In this document: piece by piece, positions 12,255 through 23,800 of the stretch
How the letters are laid out: every line of letters starts with the position of its first letter
Position numbering within the stretch: position 1 is the first letter of the stretch
Origin: Sitta carolinensis
Lineage: Eukaryota > Chordata > Aves > Passeriformes > Sittidae
Assembly (NCBI GenBank): GCA_032173965.1
Contig: CM063299.1
Span: forward strand, 1,671,501-1,735,500
Direction: 5' to 3'
Length of the DNA stretch: 64,000 nucleotides
The notes under the pieces: model-generated
The model's input: the letters and a program-made list of their open reading frames with translations, nothing else
Told to the model about the DNA's origin: nothing
Database searches by the model: none
Position numbers and translations under genes: made by a program

Positions 12255-12420
12255 GAGTGGTTATTGAACACGGGGACAACAATCAACACTAATTAAATAC
12301 TCAGCTGTTGAGAGGAGACAATGTTTATCAAAAAATGCACGAGGAGGGGAGCGCATCTCCTGTTTTCTATAATTAGTTCGCGCTGCTCCCCAGGCGGTGC
12401 CGCCAATCGAACTCGGCTTT
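12255..12420. promoter_or_regulatory. Candidate conserved noncoding element (Sox/Fox/homeodomain motifs)
   Basis: Contains aacaatcaa (Sox-like), ctaattaaat and ataattag (homeodomain-like) and tgtttatc (Fox-like) within 120 bases of unique sequence. The possible LTR insertion described next begins about 55 bases downstream. Inferred from motifs only. Confidence 0.3.
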
Positions 12421-12475
12421 GCTCACATCTGCTTGGCACAGGCACACAAAGGCCAGCGTGGCCACTGGCCCCCAG

Positions 12476-12799
12476 TGTAGTCTGAGGCTCCTGGGCCTGA
12501 AGTTTCTGAGTTTCTAGACTCAGTTTCTTCAGGATGTTTTGGTTCAGGAGGACCTGGTTCTCACAGGCTTGGCATAAACACTGCCAGTGTTGTTGTAACG
12601 AGAGTGATGTTTTGGATTTCTCTCTGTGGGATGGACTTCTCTCTGTCTTTTGGTTTGGGCCAATGGGATGAAGAGTTCTGGCACTCTTCTGAGCAATGAG
12701 ATGGCCTGCTCTAGAAAATAGATAAAGGGGGTCAGGTTTTGAATAAAGACTGGAGTCAGATGAAGTTTTCACAAACGAGGTTCGTGTCGTTTGTCACTC
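12476..12799 (+). mobile_element. Possible solo LTR or other retroelement fragment
   Basis: An insertion of about 324 bases starts with TG, is flanked by exact copies of GCCCCCAG (12468-12475 and 12800-12807), and has an AATAAA signal near 12739-12745 followed by a short T/G-rich tail. This resembles the R-U5 part of an endogenous retrovirus LTR. Against it, the right end is not the usual CA, and 8 bases is longer than most avian LTR target duplications. No internal viral genes are present. Confidence 0.35.
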
Positions 12800-15249
12800 G
12801 CCCCCAGCGACAGCCGAGTCACAGCCCAGCACAGCAGCCCCTCCGTGGTGTGCCCAGCCTCAGCCCTGGCACTGCTGGGATCCCATCCCTGGGCAGCACA
12901 GGCTGCCCAGAGCCAAACCCGCAGGCACAGGAGCTGCAGGGCTCTGGGGAGGGGGCAAAGGGAAGGCAGAGGGCACGAGGTGCCTACAGCGAGCCTTGCA
13001 CCCCATCAAAGCGAGCCCCTCGTCAGCAGCAGTGCATTCAAAGGCAAATTTGTACCTCTCGAATGCTTCCCCGGGATTCTTCAGTGGTTTTCAGCTGGGG
13101 AAGGGGCAGGACAGGGCCCTCCATCCCCCTCTGTCTCCCGTTATTACAGGCTAAAGGATCTGCTCAGCAGCAGGGGACAGGAGTTCGAATTTCCCTGAAG
13201 GAGGGGAATAAGGAGATTAGTGGTGGCAGGGCTTTGAGTGCTGGAGCCTGGGACAGCTCCAGATAAGCAAACACTGCTTTCACCTTGCCCAGGGATGAAG
13301 AACAGGAAGAAAACCCCCTCTCCATGTTCCAGTATTCACCCAAACTCTGCTGACAGTCCCTGCCCTGTCCATCCACACCCAAATTCCCTTCCCATGTGCT
13401 GCTGAGGGAACAGACAAGCCTTATGGTGAAACCAGCGTTGCTAAAACTGGGAGGGACTGGGACCCTCTGCTCACTGATGGCTGGGCAGGGGTGACACCAG
13501 GACAGGGCCACAGCAGAAGCTGCTGCTGCTGTTGTTGATGCACTTCCCAAGCCAGCTCGTGGCCTCAGCACTCCAGGTTAAATAACCAGGCTCAGGAATC
13601 AGAACATTGCCCTTGCCCTCCCATCCACCCTAAATACCTACAGCATTTCTGGTAGTAAACAATCTCCAAGACTCATTTCTTGGAGCAGCAGCAGATGGTC
13701 AAGAGCATTTCCTGAAATTGAATATTGTAATGAATTTAGGATTGAGAAAATTTACATAATAATCTGGTTTAGATTCTGATAGTGAAGAAACCTACATGGA
13801 AACTGCTTCTTTTCAGCTATTTGAATTAAGGTATGAACCACCGAGTATTTTAATTATAAACAAACATTTTGCTCTTCCAGAGCCATGGAAGAAATCGAAA
13901 AATTAACTACCCAGGGAGGCTGAAGGCCACACATGAGGCTCAGTTCAGGTTTACCCCTCAGGCCCCCGGGGCTGCAGTGGGGAGCAGAGGTGACCCCAGT
14001 TTGGGTGATCCTGCTGATCCCTCATCCAACTGCACCAGCCCAGCCTGGGCACCTGTGGAGCTGCTCAGGGAAGAGCCCCTGGCCTTGGGGGGGTTTGGCT
14101 GGAGGGGCTGTGCCCCACAGCCAGGGATGGGGATGGGATAATGGGATACTGGGATACTGGGATACTGGGGTGCTGCCCCGCAGGGAATCAGCCATTCCCA
14201 GATCCCACACACCCCCCTGTGCCCCCCCTATTCCCCACAAGGCCCAGGGTGAGGCTGGGAAGGCCCTTTTGGGGTCACCTCATCCTCATCCTCCCCAGCA
14301 CTGGCACAGCCCCGTGCCAATCCCATTCCCAGGACACCAGCACTGGCACAGCCAGGGCTCCATCCATCCTCACCCACAGGAGAATTCCCCTTCCCACCCT
14401 CGTGCCAGGGCCCTTTCCTGTCAGAAAAGCAAATATTTAGTCTAGATAACTCCCCCCTCCTCAAGTGTTTTCCCCAGGTAATACTGGTAACTAAAATAAT
14501 CACATTCACTTTGCTGGTTTAATTTTATATTTCCATTCCTACCTTATCTTTTTTCTGCAAGCATCATTAAACCACACCATAACAAAAATACATGAACTGT
14601 TATTCTTTCCAGAGAAGCCATAAACCACCTCAAAGCTTTTCAAGTTTATTCTTATCTCGTACATCTTCCTCTGGTTCGGGGGTTTTTTTTTTCCCTTCAT
14701 GCATTTCAGAAAGGTAGTTTTCCCTAATGTTAAGAATAGTTGCATTGAAAATGAGATGCTGCCTCTGAAAAGCCCCTCTGGAGGATTAAATAAGTAAAAT
14801 ATAGCCAGAAAATAAACTGGAACCTCATTAAAATAATTTTGCAAGGAGAAATCCTACTCTACAATAGGTTTTCAATATCACTTAGAAAATTCTTCGAGTC
14901 ATATATATATGTTCTTAATTCAGGACCTTCCATTAAAAAAGACATTACAGAGGGAAGGCAAAGGCCATTTAGTACCCTTGTTTATATAAAAATGCATATT
15001 AGGCACAGATGCAATCTCCAGCAGAAGGTTGGGCTGCAGCTGCAATGAGCTGTGCCTGGCTGGGAGGTGCTAATGAGGGCTGCCAAAGCTGAGAGGCAGC
15101 ACCAACACCTCTTCATTCTGCCAGGGCTGCATCCCCCTCTCCTTTAGCTGCTCCCCACTCCCTGCCCTCCCTGGGCTGGTTTTGGGGCACCGACCCTCAG
15201 CACTCAGGGAGGAGCTGTGCCAGCTGTCCCCTGGAGTGCCAGGAGTGCT
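12800..15249. other. Intergenic, no gene recognised
   Basis: Unique GC-rich sequence with a small run of tactgggata repeats near 14140-14168. An AT-rich island lies at about 13700-13870 and another at about 14430-15000. No protein gene is recognised. Confidence 0.5.
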
Positions 15250-15722
15250 CCCCGTGTGTTAGAAATAAATATTTTGGGATTGGCTTTTTGCAAATGTTAG
15301 AATAAATGTTTTAAGTATGATGGTTGTGGGGTTTTTTTCCTGTAGTTTTTAGTGTGTTTTAACTGCCTAAATAGATGTATAATGGGGGTTTTGCTGTAGT
15401 TTGGAATTTAGGTGTAGTGTGTTTCAGCTGCCTAAATAGATAAAATAACTTCCAAAAAAAGCCCAAGCTTTTTTGCTCTTTTTCAGCTTGTGAAAAAGAC
15501 ACCCAAGCCCAAATCAGAAGATGATAAAAACCGAATAAAAACGCAATTGTGTTTGACAGACCCAAGGAGTGACCATGCAGAACAGTTCCTGGAAAAGTGA
15601 ATATGCATAAATCCATACATGAAGAACAGGATAAAAAGGGGTGGTTCCTAGACACCCAGCCATATTTAACCTTTACCTTATTTCATTTCTCTTGTTGTGT
15701 CTATTAAACATTTTTAAATTTT
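15250..15722 (+). mobile_element. Possible degenerate LTR
   Basis: The stretch starts TGTGTTAGAAATAAAT and ends near ttttacca. It has an internal imperfect duplication (two copies of ctgcctaaatagat at about 15364 and 15429), a TATA-like gataaaaagg near 15630 and an ATTAAA poly(A)-type signal near 15700. The order of repeats, TATA box and poly(A) signal suits a U3-R-U5 structure. No clear target duplication and no viral genes are seen, so the call is tentative. Confidence 0.35.
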
Positions 15723-16415
15723 ACCAAGAAAGCAAACCTCGTGGAAAAGGGGTGGCTGTCCCTGCTGGGACTCCCTGGCAGGCAGCTCCACCACGTCCCA
15801 AGCTTGGCCCGGAGTGAGATCCAGGGTGGATCCAGGGTGGGATGGTCACAGCACTGCTGAGCTCCCGAGCCAGGCCAGCTGAGACCTTCCCAGCTGGCAG
15901 GGCTCACTGCGCAGCAATTCCCAGCACATCCTGCCAGTTTGGAGGTGCAAAACTCCTGATGTTAATCGCTGCTGCTCTGTCCACAGGAGTGCCAAGGAGC
16001 CACCACTCCCCTGGGAGGGAAAAATTCCTGAGGAAGCCGCAGGGCTGGAGCTCTCTGGCTCAGAGCTGTGGTTAAACCATGGAAATTGCCAGGCTGGGAA
16101 CAGTTTGGGATGTCCTGCTTAACAAGGAGGGAAAATACAGGTGAGGCACGGAGCTATCCCCAGAGTACTGAGAAATATTTAATCCCCAAAGGCTCCCAAA
16201 AACATCATTAGTGTAATTAGTGCTCCCTGCCCACTGAAAACAGGAGAACTTCAAGCCTCCATCGAGTTGAGCTGGGCCTTGAAACAGCTGTAATTACAAG
16301 AGGGTTATGAGATTATTATTACCATTTCCAATCTATATATATTAGATTATTAACAGCTGTCATTTAGATGGGATATTGGGAAGAAATCCTCCCCTGTGAG
16401 GGTGGGGAGCTGCCC
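15723..16415. other. Intergenic, nothing recognised
   Basis: Unique sequence with an AT-rich patch around 16270-16370 containing gtgtaattag-like and taattaca-like cores. No gene is recognised. Confidence 0.5.
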
Positions 16416-16515
16416 CATCCCTGGAAGGGTCCAAGGGCAGCTGGGAGGTGCCCACAGTGGGATGAGAGGATCTTCGAGGTCCCAGCCCAAACCATCCCAG
16501 GATTCTGTGGATAAT
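16416..16515 (+). repeat. CR1 LINE 3'-end fragment
   Basis: Reads as an eroded CR1 tail in plus orientation: ccctggaagggtccaagg, then gaggatcttcgaggtccc, then cccaaaccatcccaggattctgtgg. The order and spacing match the CR1 3' end. Confidence 0.65.
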
Positions 16516-16799
16516 CCTGAGGCTGAAGCCCAAGGAGGCTGCAGGATCCTCCTTCCTGCAGGAACTCCTCTGCACTGACCAACGGGCCCCACACAGCATT
16601 TGGGCAGCCGGTTTTGTAGAGAATAAATATCACACTTCAATTTCATGGTAACTTAGGAGGGTTTACTGGCAAATACCATGGCTTTTACATGGTTCTACCA
16701 ATTACTGAGCAATTACATGTAACCTAGATCTGGAGGACACACAGCAGCCTTGTAATGTATTCCTCTCTCCTGGAAAAGAAGAAGGCAGTTAATAGAAAA

Positions 16800-17135
16800 C
16801 ACTCTTTTTTTATTATTATTTTAAATTATAAACCCCTCCACAATATTCCTGGGTGACATTATTAAAATTCCACGTCGATATCAAACCCAAAGCAAAGGCT
16901 GTCATCCCATTAACACATCAGTTGTGGGATGATCGATAAAAATTTACTTTAAACTGCACCATATGTTGCTCCCCACAAAGTTTTATTATTCAGATTCATC
17001 AGTTTGTACCTCAACCCCCGTGCAATTAAATCCCATTTAGCAGCACTGACCTTCTGATTTGAACTCGTCATTCCTGCAGCTGCTTTGGAGTTTTAACAGC
17101 ACTTTTTAAATGAGTGAAATGTAAAATGTCTGAGA
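16800..17135. promoter_or_regulatory. AT-rich candidate noncoding element
   Basis: An AT-rich unique island with taaaattccac, tcgataaaaa, ccattaacac and homeodomain-type cores. It is noncoding in all frames. It is a candidate regulatory element by composition only. Confidence 0.25.
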
Positions 17136-17235
17136 ATTAATGGTGGGGTAAGGGGAGCATTCCATGGGGCCAATCCCTCCCGTGCTGGAGCAGGGACGGG
17201 GAAAAAAAGAAAGGGAAAAAAAAAAAAATAACCCT

Positions 17236-17380
17236 CCCAAAGAGTGCCAGCACATTTTAGCGTGTTGTAGCGTGTTTGTAAACATCGTTAATCACGGATT
17301 AGCAGATGGTGATGTTAATTGCACCTGTGGAAGTAACAAGACCTCAAGGTTGATTACATTTACAAACGGGAGCGGGGCTG
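17236..17380. promoter_or_regulatory. Candidate conserved noncoding element
   Basis: Unique sequence with an E-box CACCTG preceded by a tgttaatt half-site of the HNF1 type, a ggattag (K50 homeodomain) site, and ttgattacattt. Motifs are dense and no repeats occur, and it sits directly beside the minisatellite that follows. Inferred from motifs only. Confidence 0.3.
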
Positions 17381-17401
17381 GCGTTCCGGAGGTGCCCCGT
17401 G

Positions 17402-17695
17402 GGCAGCAATCCCAGATTCTGCAGCATTCCCAGATTCTGCAGCATTCCCAGCTCCAGCAGCATTCCCAGAATCAGCAGCATTCCCAGCAGCAATCCCAGA
17501 TTCTACAGCATTCCCAGCTCCAGCAGCATTCCCAGATTCAGCAGCATTCCCAGCTCCAGCAGCAATCCCAGATTCAGCAGCATTCCCAGATTCAGCAGCA
17601 TTCCCAGCAGCAATCCCAGATTCTACAGCATTCCCAGCTCCAGCAGCAATCCCAGATTCAGCAGCATTCCCAGCTCCAGCAGCATTCCCTGGCTG
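17402..17695. repeat. Minisatellite with CATTCCCAG units
   Basis: About 17 units of 15-18 bases alternate cagcattcccagctc, cagcattcccagatt and cagcaatcccagatt types, and the order of the types itself repeats in part. Twelve units carry CATTCC and five carry CAATCC. CATTCC is the core bound by TEAD factors, though an array like this can arise without selection. The Gln/His/Ser-rich open frame through it is a repeat artefact. Confidence 0.95.
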
Positions 17696-17798
17696 CTCCC
17701 TCCCCCTGCCACCAGCCCTGGCTTTGGAGAGGAAAAGGTGTCCCCTGTCCCAGAGCCATCCCAGCCTCCAAAATATCACTGGCACCCAGCAGTGATTT

Positions 17799-18113
17799 GG
17801 CTGGAATGGGATTTTTCCCAGTGGTTGGATGGGGTGGAATGGGATTTTTCCAGTGTTTGGATTGGGTGGAATGGGATTTTTCCAGTGGTTGATTGGGTGG
17901 AATGGGATTTTCCCAGTGGTTGGATGGGGTGGAATGGGATTTTTCCAGTGGCTGGATTGGGTGGAATGGGATTTTCCCAGTGGTTGGATTGGGTGGAATG
18001 GGATTTTTTCCAGTGGCTGGATTGGGTGGAATGGGATTTTTCCCAGTGGTTGAATTGGGTGGAATGGGATTTTTCCAGTGGCTGGATTGGGTGGAATGGG
18101 ATTTTCCCAGCTG
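17799..18113. repeat. Minisatellite, 32-bp unit x 10
   Basis: Ten copies of a unit that begins ggaatgggatttt, continues ccagtggttgg and ends attgggt, varying mainly in the length of the T run. Several copies contain GGGATTTTCC, which fits the kappa-B consensus, and all contain GGAATG, the reverse of CATTCC. The open frames through both strands are artefacts. Confidence 0.95.
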
Positions 18114-19879
18114 TGGTGACACCCCTGAGCACAGAAGGGCAATGTGGGGCAGGAGCTGAGCTGCTCCTCAGCCAGGGGGGATTTGGGGAAATTGAAGATT
18201 TGTGTTTTCCCCTGGCTGGAGATAAGGCAGAGCTGGTGCTGAACTCATCTGCTGAATCAAGGAGGACAAATATTTTGCCACTGTGCTTAGAGACACTGTG
18301 ATTATTGAGAAATCATTCTGGAAGGGCAATTAGTAAATTTTAAAATCAATTTGGTAAATAAGCCTCTGAAAGGAATCCATGACAAGCAGCAGGGAGGGAA
18401 GAATTGACTTTCAAATTACACACACACACTTTATTCATATCTAAATATCAAAGAGACTCTATGTACAAACAGAAGTAATCAGGAAAGGTGTTTTGATCTT
18501 GCTGATGCACACAAGAAATGACAATTAATGTCCCCCTTTATGATGTAAAGCTGGGAGTTTTTTACAGTTACATTGCAGGGACGGTTATAGTCAAGCTTAA
18601 GGCTAAAAATAATGAAAGACTATAAAAACTACATTTTAACATTTAAAAATATCCAGGAAATTAACTGGAGAAGCAGGCAATGATCCAATTAATGGATTGT
18701 ATTTATTAGATCAGGGGCAAATGGCACAGCACAAAGCTCCAGCTCCAAAGGTAGGAGAGTGCAGAGCTCCCCATGCTCCCCAGAGCCTCTGGATGGGGCT
18801 GGGGCAGGAGGACAAAGCATCAGCTCCATCCAAAACCCACTGCAGCTGGATCCCAGTGGGAAAAAAAAGGGGCTAAAACTTAGCCCAGAGGGAAATGGGA
18901 TCAGTGGGAGCAGCAGAGCCATCCACAGTGGGATTCTGGGCCCTCACAAGCAGCAAGTCCGAGCTGCAGCCCGAGTTAGGCACTCAAATCCTAAAATTCA
19001 AGCTCAGCAAGTCCCCCAAAGGCCAGTCTGCTGCTGCAGTGCCAAATCAAGGACTGGGGGACTCACAGCAGAGGGGAGATGGCTGCTGGAGTGATGGCCA
19101 AGCAGGAGCTTCCCTCCCACTCCCGTGGACACGGAGGTTCCAAAGCTTTTTTGGGAGCCTTGCAGAAGCACAGGAGCTGCTGCAGGGCCCCTCAGCTGCC
19201 TCCTGCTTAGAGGGGCTGAGCAGATGGCCAAGCACAGCCCGACAGAGCCTGGCTTTCCCAGCCACACAAAGCCTGGAAGTGCCTCCCCACTGCCGAGAAA
19301 ACTCAAAAAACCAGAAATAAAGAGGGAGAAACAGCACTTCCTATGAGATGGGAAATAAATACACTTCCCTGTAGGTCAAGAACGAAGAAATGGCTTTACA
19401 CTGATCCCTGCTGCTCCAGAGGAAGGATTCAGTTAGCAAAGTGCTGAATCTTGGAATCTTTCCTCTGGAAAATGAGCAAATCTGAGCCACGGGCCCCCTC
19501 TGCTGGGGCACCCTCGGCTGCTGAGCAGCTCCACGGGGCCAAGGGGCCTGCAGCCTTTCCCCTTCAGCTTTGAACCACAAAAAAAGGGCAAACTCAGCCC
19601 CAAAAGGCACCAGCTCTCAGCCCACAAGGCACCAGCTCAGGGTTCTTCAGCTCCCTGTGGATTTGGGTAACACGGCCCTGGTTTAGGATGGTGTCGTTTG
19701 AGATTTGGGATTTGTGCTTTTCCTCAGGGATGTGTCCCCCCACCCTGGGCACCCTCCTCTCCACCACAGGCACAGCAGGGAGCCTGAGCACCTTCCAGGA
19801 GCTCCCTGTCCTGTCCCCCATCCCAGGCACTGGAGTGTCCCCAGTGTCACCTCCCAGGGACAGGGAACACAGACCAGGG
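18114..19879. other. Intergenic, no gene recognised
   Basis: An AT-rich stretch at about 18300-18720 precedes GC-rich unique sequence. No open frame has homology I recognise. Confidence 0.5.
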
Positions 19880-20140
19880 TTTACAGACTTCATTTAGCTC
19901 AAAGGAAAGTCCTAATTAGTCACTCAGAGTGATTTACTTATTCATTTGGAAGTGGGGAGGGGGCAGAGTGAGCGGAATTGTTTGAAATTATCCCTAAAGG
20001 GCACTGTAAATTAAGTGTTAATGAGGAATCCTATGCAAAGGGCCACGGTAGCTAAATAAAATAATTAAGGTGCTAAGTGAAACATTCTTTTGGCTCTCAG
20101 TAATTTAGCCAGCCTGGTTTTTCAAGCAGGATAGTTGCAA
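19880..20140. promoter_or_regulatory. Candidate conserved noncoding element downstream of MRM1
   Basis: Unique sequence with an octamer-like atgcaaag, gtgttaatg, aaataattaagg, agtaatttag and a TGAGTCA-like stretch, lacking repeats. It lies about 200 bases beyond the MRM1 poly(A) signal. Inferred enhancer-like composition. Confidence 0.3.
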
Positions 20141-20332
20141 ATGAAGCCAGTGCCATCAGCAGGACGGTGGTCCTGGGGCACCTCAGCCTCCAGGAGGATC
20201 AGCCCAGCTTGGAAAGGAAACTTGCCCAGAAGGAAAAGAGCTCTAGATCCCCACCTGAAAGACTGATCACACGCTGGATTTTTATGACACGAAATGGATT
20301 GATTTGAGTCTACAACCGATTTTTACAAAAGC

Positions 20333-20338
20333 TTTATT
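20333..20338 (-). terminator. MRM1: MRM1 poly(A) signal
   Basis: AATAAA on the minus strand, about 475 bases past the MRM1 stop codon. The MRM1 3' UTR is therefore placed at about 20315-20809. I did not search the whole 3' UTR for weaker signals. Confidence 0.6.
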
Positions 20339-20809
20339 TCCACGGGCTGCATTTTCCCCCCACTCCAGCTGTTTGCCAGCCCTTGGCATGCCTGGTTTAC
20401 AACCAAGGACAGAAAAAGCAGCTCCAGAGGTTCCCAGGCACAGCTGGCACTCAGCAGCCCAGGGGGAGGGCACGGGGCACTTTCACCCACAGCCCAAACT
20501 GTCCCAGGGTTCAAGTGATGCACAAAGTCCCCTGTGCAGCAGCACGGTGCTGGCAGCCATCCCTGGGGTGTTCCTGCCCAATCTGGCTGCTCCCAGGCCT
20601 GCCTGCCCACAGCTGCTCCTCCCAGGGGTTACCTACGACATCAGGGTCTGCCTTTGGTGTTAAATCAGGGATCTGGTGGCTCCTGCAGCAGCCAAAATGC
20701 AGCTCAGGTCACTGGGGCTCTCCCTGGAACTCACAGTGGTGGTGGAGACCCTGGGATGAGCATTTCCATATCCACACTGAGCAGCTTCCTCCACCACATA
20801 AGGAGGATT

Positions 20810-20859
20810 TCAATCTCCATGCCTCCCTCTCTGGCTGCAGATGGAGTGCAGGACGATAC
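20810..20859 (-). CDS. MRM1: MRM1 exon 5 (last)
   Basis: Acceptor AG at 20860-20861, first codon completed with exon 4 (Gly). It encodes [15 protein letters not shown] and then TGA at 20810-20812. It continues the motif III helix seen in orthologues and ends soon after; mammalian proteins carry a longer, poorly conserved tail. Confidence 0.9.
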
Positions 20860-23800
20860 CTGAAGGAAAGCAAAAATAAATAAATACTAAGGGATTATTT
20901 TTTTTTCCCACAAGAAAATCATCCAGTAGGCCTGGATGTTTGGCTGCTAAGTGCAGAAGGTGGGGGTTGGTGCCCTGGGGCTCAGCACTCTCACCTGCAG
21001 CCACGGAGACGTTGAGGGAGTCGAGGCCGGGGTGCAGAGCCCTGCCCGGGGGATGGCCAGCATCTGCTGGCACTGCAGCTGAGTCTCCAGGGAAAGGCCC
21101 TCCCCTTCACTGCCTGCAGGACACACACAGCTCAGCTCAGCTCACAGCACTGCCGCAGCCTTCCCCCTGCCCAGGGCCCTTCTCCTTGGTGCTCTGTCTC
21201 TCTGACACTCTCACCAGCTCCCACACAGCAACTGGACCACCAGAGGGGAGCCAGGCACATCCCTGCCCTCCCTCCCTGGATCTGTTCTCCAGCATCTGCA
21301 GGGGTCTGAGGAACAGCTGTGCAACACAGCTGCACAGAGATCCCCCACGTGCCAGCAGAGCTCCCCGTGGGCACAGGCTGCTGGCACTGGGGCAAGGCAG
21401 CCAGGGGGCCACAGGCCAGCTCTGGGCCAGCAAATCCCACATCCCTATTGCCAGTGACAGCTCCAGCCTTCCCAGCAGCCCCCCACGGGCTGGGTGCAAC
21501 TTGTGCATGCAGACAGTTTAACCAGAGGCTTCAATTGATTAGTTGTTAAACCAGCCAGCAGCCCTGATATGTTTGGGCTGATACACTGGTGAAACAGAGT
21601 TGAAATCTATCCCAGGTCATTAGGAGTTGTTTGACTCACACTGTCACAAAGGGAAATGGAAAGGGAGAGGCTTTAAACAATGCTGTGTGCAGACAGGTGA
21701 AAATGCAGAGGGCCTCGGACCTCCCAGCCCGCCTGGCTCCCCCAGGAATTCCTCCACGTTGTTATTTAGAGCAGCACAGGCAGCTCCAGGGCTGCAGGGC
21801 AGCTCAGCCCAAGCTCCTCTGGCAGACAGGCCCAGCACGGGGCAGCCAAAGCTCCCCTCCAGCAGCCATGCCCTGGGCTGGCTGATGGCACTGCCAGGGC
21901 ACCCTGACCCCTCTGACCACACAGGGCTGGGAGGTGTCATCATTCCCAGATGGATTTTGGGGTTTTTTTTCCCCCTCATGTTTTACTAAGGGCTGATCTG
22001 AGATGCGCTTTGGGTAAGGAACAGGATGCTTTGGGTAATGCATCCTGCAGCACCTCCCCAGCTGAAATCAGCCACAGCAAAGCCCTGTGGGGGGTGAGTG
22101 AGCCCTCAGGAGCCCCCCAGCCCATCCTGCCCCATCCTGCCCTCCTGCTGGCAGCCAGCAGTGCACACAGGGCCCAGGGCACTTATCCAAGGACACAGGC
22201 TGACAGCAGCAATCGCAGCCAGGCCTCCCATGGCCCTGCCTGTCTCATCACTACTCTAGGGATGCTTAAAAACCCCAGAAACGGTATCCTGGAAAAGTTT
22301 TACACCTTACAGCAGTGTCTGCCTCCTGAGCCTCTCCAACCACACTCCCACAGGACTCTCCAACTGGGACAGCAGCACTGGCTCCTGCAGAAATCCTCTG
22401 TCCCTGATAAGGGTCTCACAATTCCCAATAAAGGCACCGATTTTGCCTCCAGCTTTTACAAAGCTTTTTATGGCTCTGGCTGCTTAAAATAATTAGGAGC
22501 AATAAATTCAGGGCAAAAAGATTTGCACAGTGTGACACAAGGAGGGAGTATTGACTGAATCAGATTAAACCTTGGTTTAGACTGGTGAAGAAAACACTTC
22601 CCACTTCAGATCTTTAACTTCCACCTCTCAGCTTTGTCCCTCACTGACAGAGCTCAGAGACCAGAGCTTGGTGAAATGACAAAACACATTTCCTGCCCCA
22701 TTTACAATTAACACCACTCACAATATCAGTTCCCAGCGCAGGAAACTCAGATCCAGCAGCAGAAAAATATGCAAAACGAGCATCTCCATAAAACCACCAG
22801 CTCTGTGAAGAGCCTTCAACCCCAAGCTAAAGACTGAAGGTCTAAGAAGAACAAATTACCCAGAAACTCTTCTTACTCAGCCATCTAAGTGCTCCCAATC
22901 TGTTCCTGTTTGCACCAGGCTCCCAGTCTGAGCTGTCTGTCGCCTCCAGCAATGACTCCAGTGCAGACAACATTAAGCTGGACTGTCCAAATCACTCTCT
23001 GCCAAGCCAGCAAGGATGCCAGGAGGGGGAACTGGAGGCTGCAAATGCTTAACTTACAAGACAATCTGTGTGGTGCCAGGGAGCTCAATCCCAGGCTGAA
23101 TTATCTCTGCTGCTCCCTGCAGCTGCAGGAATGCTCCATATTCAGATCCAGGACGTTTCTCCCAACAAGCCCAGCATCAGACGACCGTAATGTTCAATTT
23201 TCTTTTCAGCCAAGAGTTAGTGCTCAGCAGAGAGTTGAAATCATTACTGCTGCAAGGTCCAGGAGCTCTCCTCATGCATCTACCAATCAGCCTCCAATCT
23301 CCCCTGACAAAAGGATATTTGGACTTTTTCCTGGAGAAATCTCTCATAACTCAAGGTAACGACACTGCTGCCGCTTCCAGCCCCTGCCTCTCTCCGGGTG
23401 CTGTCGCCGTTTGTGGGATGCATTTCTTTGTGGGCAATCAGCAGAGCTGCCAGCCTCCCTGCTCCCCCTGGAATACAGCTCCACACATCTTGTAGAGATG
23501 CCAGATTTGCAGCGTTGTCTTGTCAGTGTTTCCAGGAGTTCAATAAACATTTTAATTAAAGGAATGTCCTCCCGAGCCAAGCCAGCCCCAGCACGGGGCA
23601 GGATTACAGCCCCTCCCTGGCCCGGGGCCAGCAGGACTCCACTTCCAAGTGTGGAAGCTCCAGCCAGCTCCTGTGCCAGGTGACACGGAGTGAGGGACAG
23701 CACGGCCACACACAGGTGCCTGGAGCTGCAATCCTGGGGGAATTTCTGTCTCTAGATGCCACAAAGCTGCCCCTTCCCTTCAACTTCTGGGAGGCTGCAC

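Noticed and set aside
17402..17695. CRISPR-like spacing of repeats
   Set aside because: Units are contiguous with no unique spacers and the genome is vertebrate.
17164..18301. Gln/Ser-rich and Trp/Asn-rich open frames on both strands
   Set aside because: Products of two adjacent minisatellites; every frame across them is open.
1..20332. LHX1 coding exons
   Set aside because: Expected next in the gene order, but no LIM-domain or homeodomain coding sequence is present in any frame; the gene must lie to the left.
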